From a bacterium (GTDB taxonomy: Bacteria > UBP18 > UBA7526), in NCBI GenBank assembly GCA_030616365.1, contig JAUWXM010000037.1, positions 1 through 10,556 on the forward strand: 10,556 nucleotides of DNA, written 5' to 3'. Below, in pieces: positions 6,283 through 10,556 of this stretch; position 1 is the first letter of the stretch; each line of letters opens with the position of its first letter. Under the pieces are notes generated by a model. The model was not told where the DNA came from. It worked only from the letters and a program-made list of their open reading frames with translations, and made no database searches. The position numbers were made by a program, and so were the translations under genes.

Positions 6283-7320
6283 TTGCAGATTGGAATTGTG
6301 GGACTTCCCAATGTGGGAAAGACAACCCTATTCAATGCCCTAACCAGGGGACATGCCAAGGTCGAGAGATACCCCTTCACTACCATAGAGCCCAATATTG
6401 GGGTGGTAGAGGTTCCGGATGAGAGATTGGCGAAGTTAAAAGAGCTCATAGAGGCAGAAGAGGTGACCCCAGCCACCATTAAGTTCTTGGATATCGCGGG
6501 ATTGGTCGAAGGGGCGAGCAAGGGGGAAGGACTGGGAAACCGGTTCTTAGCAAAGATAAGGGAAGTGGAGGCCATCGTCCATATCGTGAGGTGCTTCTCG
6601 GATTCCAATGTGGCCCATATCGCTCCCGACCTCGCTCCGACAAGAGATATAGAGATCGTTAATCTGGAACTCGCCTTGGCAGACCTGGAGATCATTGAAA
6701 AAAGAAGAGAAAAAATAAAGAAGGATCCTGAGGCAAGAGAAGAACTTAAGCTACTTGAGGGAGTAGTGGAATCGTTGAGCAAGGGAGAGTTACCAGAATT
6801 AAATGAAAAAGAGAGAGAAGCCCTTAAAGGGTATCACCTTCTCTCCCTGAAGCCCACTCTATATGTTGCCAACTCAGGCGAAGGAGAAGAGATTCCGAAG
6901 GAGCTAAAGAAATATCGGGTAATTGGAATCTGCGCCAAATTAGAGTCTGAGCTGCAGGAATTACCAGAGAAAGAGAGGGCCCAGTTTCGAGTCGAGATGG
7001 GGATAGAGGAGATGGGGCTGGAGAGGTTGATTAGAGAAAGTTATAGATTATTAGGCCTTATTACCTTCTTCACTTTAGAGAGGAAGAAGCTCCGCGCCTG
7101 GACCCTAAAGGAGGGGAGAAATGTCAGGGAGGCAGCAGGAAGGATACATTCAGATATGGAGAAAGGGTTCATTAAAGCGGAGGTGATCAACTACTCTGAT
7201 TTGATTCGAATAGGCTCTCTATCCCAGGCAAGGGAGAAGGGTCTTTTAAGAATAGAGGGAAGGGATTGCAAGGTAAGGGAAGGAGATATCATAACCATTA
7301 AATTTCACTTGACCAGATAG
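6283..7320 (+). CDS. ychF: Redox/ribosome-associated ATPase YchF (Obg-like P-loop protein, OLA1 family)
   Basis: TRAFAC-class P-loop protein that binds ribosomes and prefers ATP. Seen: G1 loop GLPNVGKTT (residues 7-15), G3 DIAGLV (70-75) followed by EGASKGEGLGNRFL, and the NxxE-type G4 motif NSGE (197-200) that replaces the GTP-specific NKxD. There is a helical insert near 115-160 and a C-terminal TGS domain (FFTLERKKLRAWT ... EKGFIKAEVI ... IEGRDCKVREGDII). TTG at 6283 is chosen as start: AGGGAG (6271-6276) sits 6 nt upstream and MQIGIVGLPNVGK matches the family N-terminus. An in-frame TTG at 6262 would add seven atypical residues and lacks a good site. At 345 aa it is slightly shorter than E. 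coli YchF (363). It lies just before rpsF, as yyaF does in Bacillus, and its last codons overlap a likely promoter -35 box. Confidence 0.95.
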   Translation: MQIGIVGLPNVGKTTLFNALTRGHAKVERYPFTTIEPNIGVVEVPDERLAKLKELIEAEEVTPATIKFLDIAGLVEGASKGEGLGNRFLAKIREVEAIVHIVRCFSDSNVAHIAPDLAPTRDIEIVNLELALADLEIIEKRREKIKKDPEAREELKLLEGVVESLSKGELPELNEKEREALKGYHLLSLKPTLYVANSGEGEEIPKELKKYRVIGICAKLESELQELPEKERAQFRVEMGIEEMGLERLIRESYRLLGLITFFTLERKKLRAWTLKEGRNVREAAGRIHSDMEKGFIKAEVINYSDLIRIGSLSQAREKGLLRIEGRDCKVREGDIITIKFHLTR

Positions 7321-7337
7321 TCTTAGTGTGCTAATAT
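7309..7337 (+). promoter_or_regulatory. Likely sigma70-type promoter for rpsF-ssb-rpsR
   Basis: The -35 box is TTGACC (7309-7314, 5 of 6 to consensus). A 17-nt spacer follows, then -10 TAATAT (7332-7337) preceded by TGC, an extended -10 motif. The -35 lies in the last codons of ychF. Transcription would start near 7344, leaving a leader of about 80 nt to the rpsF start. This is a pattern match only. Confidence 0.55.
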
Positions 7338-7363
7338 AAAAAAATAGGCAAGAAGATCAGTGA

Positions 7364-7393
7364 AAAATGCAAAGTTCAAAATGCAAAATGTTC
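7364..7393. repeat. Two-copy A-rich tandem unit in the rpsF leader
   Basis: AAAATGCAAAGTTC (7364-7377) is followed by AAAATGCAAAATGTTC (7378-7393) and the partial AATGTT. There is no inverted partner arm. It falls in the predicted untranslated leader, just before the rpsF Shine-Dalgarno sequence. Confidence 0.65.
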
Positions 7394-7425
7394 AATGTTA
7401 ATTAATGGAAAGGAGGTCTAACGGG

Positions 7426-7815
7426 GTGAATAAGTATGAATCGATATTTATAGTAAATCCTGAAGTTGGGGAAGAAAAAAGGAAGGAAGTAATTGATAAG
7501 ATAAAAGCAATTATTACCTCGAGCGGAGGGAAACTTCTGGGTCTCGATGAGTGGGGGATAAGAAAGCTGGCCTATCCAGTAAAGGGCCGTGAGGAAGGGT
7601 ATTATTGCTTTCTGAATTTAGAGGCCGGTCCTGCCGTCATCGAAGGCTTGGAGAGGAACTATAGAACAATAGAGGAGATCATCAAATACCTGAGCGTGAG
7701 AATAGAGGAGCGAAAACCAAAACCAAAGAAGATAAAACCGAAAAGATATAGACCGAGAATTAAACAGGAATATGGGAATAGAAGATATGAAAATAGAAGA
7801 TACGAAAGGAGATAA
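7426..7815 (+). CDS. rpsF: 30S ribosomal protein S6
   Basis: Binds the central domain of 16S rRNA together with S18 in the small subunit. The protein starts MNKYESIFIVNPEVGEEKR, typical of S6, and contains LDEWGIRKLAYPVKGREEGYY and a terminal strand segment EEIIKYLSVRIEE. The core spans about 95 residues, followed by a very basic Lys/Arg/Tyr tail (~98-129) ending in near-repeats of NRRYE. GTG at 7426 is chosen: AAAGGAGGT (7409-7417) lies 8 nt upstream and the N-terminus then fits. An in-frame ATG at 7405 would place the Shine-Dalgarno sequence inside the gene and add seven foreign residues. It is followed after 3 nt by ssb and then by rpsR, the gene for its ribosomal partner. Confidence 0.95.
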   Translation: MNKYESIFIVNPEVGEEKRKEVIDKIKAIITSSGGKLLGLDEWGIRKLAYPVKGREEGYYCFLNLEAGPAVIEGLERNYRTIEEIIKYLSVRIEERKPKPKKIKPKRYRPRIKQEYGNRRYENRRYERR

Positions 7816-7818
7816 AAA

Positions 7819-8238
7819 ATGGCAAGAGTAAACATTAATAGGGTGTTCATATCCGGGAACCTGACCCATGATCCAGAGCTGAGATATACCCCCAGCGGAC
7901 AGGCAGTAACCAACTTCTCCATTGCCAATAACCGGAGATATCGTGATCAATCCGGGGAGTGGAAAGAAGAGACGAGCTTCCTGCGTATCGTCGCTTGGGC
8001 AAGGCAGGCAGAGGTCTGCAGTGAATACTTGAAAAAGGGGAGCCCGGTCTTAGTGGAAGGAAGGCTGATGCAGCGCTCCTGGCAGACACCAGAGGGACAG
8101 AAGAGAAGTGTTGTTGAGATAAGAGCATTTCGGATTCACTTCTTGAGTGCTGCTCCTCGGGCAGAAGCAGTTGAGGAAAAGGCAGTAGAAGAAGAATTAC
8201 CTAAGGAAGAGGAAGGGGAGGAAGAAATCCCCTTCTGA
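7819..8238 (+). CDS. ssb: Single-stranded DNA-binding protein
   Basis: Binds and protects ssDNA in replication, recombination and repair, and recruits partners by its C-terminal tip. Residues 1 to about 107 are the OB fold: NRVFISGNLTHDPELRYTPSG, AVTNFSIANNRRYRD, then ETSFLRIVAWARQAEVCSEYLKKGSPVLVEGRL. A short acidic linker follows, and the protein ends EEEIPF, a variant of the usual DDDIPF tip with the key Pro-Phe kept. The length, 139 aa, puts it at the short end because the linker is only about 25 residues. The ATG at 7819 follows AAGGAGAT located in the end of rpsF, so translation is probably coupled. The order rpsF-ssb-rpsR is widely conserved. The inverted array at 8241-8315 starts 2 nt after its stop. 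Confidence 0.97.
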   Translation: MARVNINRVFISGNLTHDPELRYTPSGQAVTNFSIANNRRYRDQSGEWKEETSFLRIVAWARQAEVCSEYLKKGSPVLVEGRLMQRSWQTPEGQKRSVVEIRAFRIHFLSAAPRAEAVEEKAVEEELPKEEEGEEEIPF

Positions 8239-8240
8239 CA

Positions 8241-8315
8241 CGCAAAAGCGCAAAAATTTGAACGCCAAGAATCTTTGCGGCCTTTGCGGTTACAATTTAG
8301 CGTCTTGGCGGTTGC
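8241..8315. repeat. Inverted array of CGCAAAA-type units (element B), between ssb and rpsR
   Basis: Left units CGC start at 8241, 8249 and 8263 (spacings 8, 14). Right inverted units GCG start at 8277, 8286, 8300 and 8308 (spacings 9, 14, 8), mirroring the left. It is related to the element at 1411-1498: 8240-8256 and 8296-8319 are identical to 1410-1426 and 1479-1502. The middle differs in length, and both arms differ together. The right foot leads straight into the rpsR Shine-Dalgarno sequence. Confidence 0.87.
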
Positions 8316-8330
8316 AAGGGAGGAGAGAGA

Positions 8331-8600
8331 ATGGTTTATCAGGCAGGAGGGAGAGCATTTCGGCCGAGGAGGGGTGTTCGTCCCCGGTTTTTTAGGAGGC
8401 AGAGGCCCTGTCGTTTCTGTGTCAAAAAAGTTATCATAATTGATTATAAGGATGTCGCTACCTTAAGGAATTATATCAGTGATCGGGGGAAGATAAAGCC
8501 CAGGAGGTTTACCGGAAACTGTGCCCGTCATCAGAGGGAGCTTGCCCGAGCTATCAAGAGGGCAAGGAGTATTGCTCTATTACCTTTTAAGAGTGAGTAG
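8331..8600 (+). CDS. rpsR: 30S ribosomal protein S18, putative zinc-binding (C+) form
   Basis: Small-subunit protein that pairs with S6 on the central domain of 16S rRNA. The conserved core runs from about residue 24: RPCRFC, then IDYKDVATLRNYISDRGKI, then RRFTGNCARHQRELARAIKRARSIALLPF. Cys27, Cys30, Cys64 and His67 form a plausible zinc site of the C+ type. About 23 N-terminal residues are an Arg-rich extension, which makes it 89 aa against about 75 in E. coli. The ATG follows AAGGGAGG (8316-8323) with 7 nt spacing. The gene is last in the rpsF-ssb-rpsR unit and is followed by a strong hairpin at 8601-8624. Confidence 0.96.
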   Translation: MVYQAGGRAFRPRRGVRPRFFRRQRPCRFCVKKVIIIDYKDVATLRNYISDRGKIKPRRFTGNCARHQRELARAIKRARSIALLPFKSE

Positions 8601-8624
8601 ATCCCGAAGGGATCCCTTTGGGAT
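8601..8624. terminator. Hairpin immediately after rpsR, likely terminator
   Basis: The sequence folds as a 10-bp stem (ATCCCGAAGG with CCTTTGGGAT, one G-T wobble) with loop GATC, starting at the base after the rpsR stop. It is followed by AAGTTTT (8625-8631), only a short T tract. A terminator or 3'-end stabiliser is the simplest reading. It is also nearly symmetric, so it could work on either strand. Confidence 0.55.
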
Positions 8625-8664
8625 AAGTTTTCGTCATTATACTCCTCTTCCTTTCCCTTCTTGA

Positions 8665-8701
8665 ACCCCGCCCCTCATAGAGGAGCGGGGTGAATCTCAC
8701 C
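8665..8701. repeat. GC-rich hairpin with overlapping second palindrome in the rpsR-rplI gap
   Basis: ACCCCGC (8665-8671) pairs with GCGGGGT (8685-8691), and CCTC (8673-8676) with GAGG (8680-8683), around a 3-nt loop. A second palindrome, GGTGA-ATC-TCACC (8689-8701), overlaps its right foot, so the two folds would compete. No U-run follows. The rest of the gap (8702-8822) is pyrimidine-rich with a T run near 8767-8773; I see no convincing promoter or gene in it. Confidence 0.6.
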
Positions 8702-8822
8702 ATCGCTTCCCTCCCTTCCCCGTATCATTCACTATAGATTAGAGATAGCCACCATTTCATCTCTTCTTTTTTTCTATAGGTGTTTTTTAATGTTGGACTA
8801 CTATGGAAAGGGTGAGGTTAGG

Positions 8823-9266
8823 ATGAAGATTATCTTAAAGGAAAAGATAGAGGATTTGGGAAATATTGGGGAAGCGGTAGAGGTAAAGGATGGCTATGCT
8901 CGAAATTTTTTGATACCAAAGGGCCTGGCCCTAGAGGCGAATCCCAAAAACCTCAAGGTCCTGGAGCATGAGAAGAGGATGAGAGAGGCAGCGAAGAAGA
9001 AGGAGAAGGAAGGGGCAGTTACTTTAGCCGAGAAGTTAAAAGAAATCTCCTGTACTGTGAAAGTAAAGGCCGGAGAGGATGACCGGATATTCGGCTCAGT
9101 CACTCCTTTGGATATCAAGAGGGCCTTGGATAGCCAGGGGATAGATATTGATAAGAGAAATATATCCATAGAAGAGAATATAAAGACCTTGGGTATCTAT
9201 CATGCCCTGATCAGGCTTCATCCTGAGGTAGAGACAAAGATAAAGGTCTGGGTAGTTAAGGAATAG
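8823..9266 (+). CDS. rplI: 50S ribosomal protein L9
   Basis: Binds 23S rRNA domain V with its N-terminal domain and projects from the large subunit on a long helix. The N-terminal signature is complete: MKIILKEKIEDLGNIGEAV, then VKDGYARNFLIPKGLA. It is followed by the charged helix (about 40-75, rich in Glu, Lys, Arg) and the C-terminal domain (DDRIFGSVTPLDI, ending in VETKIKVWVVKE). At 147 aa it is of normal length. ATG at 8823 is chosen over an in-frame ATG at 8790, which would add eleven residues that fit no L9; GGTGAGG (8811-8817) supports the later start. It is separated from rpsR by a 220-nt gap with a probable terminator, so it may begin a new transcript with the next two genes. Confidence 0.96.
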   Translation: MKIILKEKIEDLGNIGEAVEVKDGYARNFLIPKGLALEANPKNLKVLEHEKRMREAAKKKEKEGAVTLAEKLKEISCTVKVKAGEDDRIFGSVTPLDIKRALDSQGIDIDKRNISIEENIKTLGIYHALIRLHPEVETKIKVWVVKE

Positions 9267-9269
9267 ATA

Positions 9270-9605
9270 GTGACCATAGCGCAGATCTGGGGTTTTGTAG
9301 GAGGAGTTAGTCTTCTCCTTTTGGGAATAGTAGGAATTATCCTAAAGGTCTTTTATAAGAGTAGGGCAGGGGTCTCCCTGGGAATAGAGCTCCTCAGACG
9401 CTGGACATTATTCGATTCCCTCATGACCATCTTTCTCCTCTTGGGGACAGGCATCCTCATCTCCGGACTCATCTCTCTGAGTCTGAGTGGGGTGGAAGAA
9501 GAGATAAGATATCTCCTCTGTTTCCTGGGAACCTTATTCACCCTTATCGGTGAACTAAACCTATTCGTCAAGATAATCTTAAGACTCCGCTCTCCAAAAA
9601 AATAA
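9270..9605 (+). CDS. Small membrane protein of unknown function, three predicted membrane segments
   Basis: I do not recognise a family. The 111-residue product has three hydrophobic stretches, about 6-28, 47-72 and 80-104. They are separated by a basic loop (KSRAG ... ELLRRW, residues 30-45) and a short acidic loop (GVEEE, 74-78), and a basic tail RLRSPKK follows. No catalytic motif, cysteine pair or signal cleavage site is seen. The GTG start at 9270 lies 3 nt after the rplI stop and has AAGGA (9258-9262) 7 nt upstream inside rplI, so it is probably co-translated with rplI. Codon use is like its neighbours, which supports a real gene. Its place between rplI and dnaB recalls membrane-protein genes such as yybS in the equivalent Firmicutes cluster, but the size and position differ and I do not claim homology. 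Confidence 0.8.
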   Translation: MTIAQIWGFVGGVSLLLLGIVGIILKVFYKSRAGVSLGIELLRRWTLFDSLMTIFLLLGTGILISGLISLSLSGVEEEIRYLLCFLGTLFTLIGELNLFVKIILRLRSPKK

Positions 9606-9610
9606 ACCTA

Positions 9611-9638
9611 TAATTCATAATTTGTAACTCATAACTAA
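9611..9638. repeat. Two-copy AT-rich 14-nt tandem unit before dnaB
   Basis: TAATTCATAATTTG (9611-9624) and TAACTCATAACTAA (9625-9638) match at 10 of 14 positions. No inverted partner is visible. It fills most of the gap between the membrane protein gene and the dnaB Shine-Dalgarno hairpin. Confidence 0.55.
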
Positions 9639-9639
9639 T

Positions 9640-9657
9640 ACCTACCTGAAAGGAGGT
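9640..9657 (+). promoter_or_regulatory. Hairpin that would sequester the dnaB Shine-Dalgarno sequence
   Basis: ACCT-A-CCT (9640-9647) pairs with AGGAGGT (9651-9657) around a GAA loop: seven base pairs with one bulged A (9644). The 3' strand is the Shine-Dalgarno sequence of dnaB, whose ATG is at 9663. A folded leader would limit dnaB translation. The pairing is seen; a regulatory role is inference. Confidence 0.5.
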
Positions 9658-9662
9658 AAGAG

Positions 9663-10556
9663 ATGTGCGCAGAAATAATGCGAAAAGAGGAATTGACGGC
9701 AAGGATTCCTCCCCAGAATATTGAGGCCGAGAAATCGGTAATCGGTTCTATGCTCGTTGAGAAAGAGGCCATTGGAAAGGGCATCGAGGTTTTAGGAAAT
9801 GAGGAGCCCTTCTACAAGGAGGCCCATAAGAAGATCTATTCGGCAATCGTGGAGCTCTTCATGAAGAATGAACCAGCGGATCTGGTGACTATTACTGAAG
9901 AACTGAGAAGGAAGGGGGATTTGGAGGCCATTGGGGGAGCAGCCTACTTAACAGAACTGATAAACTCCGTTCCTACGGCGGCCAATGTGGAATACTATGC
10001 CAAGATCGTCTTAGAGAAGGCGACATTGAGAGGATTGATCAATGCCTGTGACGAGATAAAGAATATGAGTTATGAGAGTGCAGAAGAGGTGGATAGGGTT
10101 GTAGATAGCGCCGAAAAGATAATCTTTTCTGTCACCCAGGAAAAGATAAGGCGGGACTTCCTACCCATAAAACATATCATAAAGGATAGTTTCCAGGCCA
10201 TTGAGGAGTTATATGCCAAGAAGGAACATGTCACTGGTATCCCCACCGGCTATAGGGACTTCGACCTCAGGACAAGTGGGCTGCATGGCTCTGAATTAAT
10301 AGTCATTGCCGGAAGGCCCAGTATGGGGAAGACCTCCTTTGCCTTGGGGATTGCCCATAAGGCCGGGGTGGAGGAGAAAATCCCGGTGGCCCTCTTCTCC
10401 TTAGAAATGTCTCGGAATCAATTAGTACAGAGGATGCTCTGCTCTGAGGCCCGGGTCGATGCCCAGAAGGTGAGGACCGGTTACCTGTCAGAATCCGACT
10501 GGCCAAAACTCACCATCGCTGCCGGAAGGTTGGCCGAAGCACCGATATTCATAGAC
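9663..10556 (+). CDS. dnaB: Replicative DNA helicase DnaB, N-terminal part (cut by window end)
   Basis: Hexameric 5'-3' helicase that opens the replication fork and works with primase. An open frame of 298 codons runs to the last base with no stop; full-length family members have about 440-470 residues. The N-terminal domain begins with the usual RIPPQNIEAEKSVIGSML (residues ~15-32) and includes ADLVTITEELRRKG and GGAAYLTELINSVPTAANVEYYA. The linker leads to the RecA-like domain with TGIPTGYRDFD, SELIVIAGRPSMGKTS (Walker A, G217-T224, Lys223) and VALFSLEMS. No intein interrupts the Walker A motif, a common insertion point in this family. ATG at 9663 follows AAAGGAGGT (9649-9657), which a hairpin may hide. 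An in-frame ATG six codons into the frame (9678) is less well placed. The rplI-dnaB neighbourhood is conserved in many bacteria. Confidence 0.95.
   Translation, partial: MCAEIMRKEELTARIPPQNIEAEKSVIGSMLVEKEAIGKGIEVLGNEEPFYKEAHKKIYSAIVELFMKNEPADLVTITEELRRKGDLEAIGGAAYLTELINSVPTAANVEYYAKIVLEKATLRGLINACDEIKNMSYESAEEVDRVVDSAEKIIFSVTQEKIRRDFLPIKHIIKDSFQAIEELYAKKEHVTGIPTGYRDFDLRTSGLHGSELIVIAGRPSMGKTSFALGIAHKAGVEEKIPVALFSLEMSRNQLVQRMLCSEARVDAQKVRTGYLSESDWPKLTIAAGRLAEAPIFID

Noticed and set aside
6225..6782. 185-codon open frame on the - strand opposite ychF
   Set aside because: The product is Ser-rich low complexity that mirrors the YchF coding strand; the + strand carries a complete known family.
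7405..7425. ATG start for rpsF at 7405
   Set aside because: The AAAGGAGGT site lies within these codons; GTG at 7426 gives correct spacing and the normal S6 N-terminus.
8790..8822. ATG start for rplI at 8790
   Set aside because: It adds eleven residues absent from L9; the family begins at the Met encoded at 8823.
8601..8822. tRNA or other structured RNA gene in the rpsR-rplI gap
   Set aside because: The hairpins do not form a cloverleaf, no TTCRANY T-loop or CCA end is visible, and no known RNA class is recognised.
10305..10340. Intein in dnaB at the Walker A motif
   Set aside because: GRPSMGKTS is continuous and the frame continues without extra sequence.

Overview
The window is one continuous block of twelve genes, all on the + strand, from an uncultured-looking bacterium. 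Nothing eukaryotic, archaeal or phage-like is visible. The gene order is an ancient bacterial one: glmU-prs-rplY-pth matches the gcaD-prs-ctc-pth block of Bacillus, and ychF-rpsF-ssb-rpsR-rplI-dnaB matches the yyaF-rpsF-ssbA-rpsR...rplI-dnaC block. Here the two blocks are joined, with a membrane pyrophosphatase gene (hppA) between them. Codons favour AGG/AGA for Arg and ATA for Ile, GC content is moderate, and TTG/GTG starts occur. This suggests an anaerobic, possibly thermophilic candidate-phylum bacterium, but the lineage cannot be fixed from the sequence alone.

Layout: 1-35 holds a short tandem repeat. 51-1457 is glmU (UDP-GlcNAc synthesis), 1514-2443 prs (PRPP synthesis), 2583-3341 rplY/ctc (5S rRNA-binding L25), 3338-3898 pth (peptidyl-tRNA hydrolase, overlapping rplY by 4 nt), 4023-6086 hppA (K+-dependent, probably Na+-pumping pyrophosphatase), 6283-7320 ychF (ribosome-associated ATPase), 7426-7815 rpsF, 7819-8238 ssb, 8331-8600 rpsR, 8823-9266 rplI, 9270-9605 a small unrecognised membrane protein, and 9663-10556 the first 298 codons of dnaB, cut by the window end. 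Together they cover envelope precursor and nucleotide supply, ribosome assembly and rescue, replication, and recovery of energy from the pyrophosphate made by biosynthesis. GlmU and many synthetases release PPi, which HppA can use.

The genes are ordinary; the gaps between them are not. Nearly every long intergenic gap holds a short-unit array. At five loci (about 1411-1498, 2461-2571, 3897-3990, 6107-6194 and 8241-8315) a run of 8-14 nt units on one strand is followed by the same kind of unit inverted, giving a long imperfect hairpin. Each element lies between one gene's 3' end and the next gene's start; two of them (prs, rpsR) directly abut the Shine-Dalgarno sequence. The unit sequence is private to each locus, except that the elements before prs and rpsR are clearly related. 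In those two, unit spacing is mirrored between arms (8-11-9 against 9-11-8; 8-14 against 14-8). Three other gaps (1-35, 7364-7393, 9611-9638) hold a tandem array without an inverted partner. I know no established name for this class, and it is the main candidate for something undescribed here. Other points of note are a good promoter before rpsF, a hairpin that would bury the dnaB Shine-Dalgarno sequence, and a repeat arm that codes for the C-terminal tail of GlmU.
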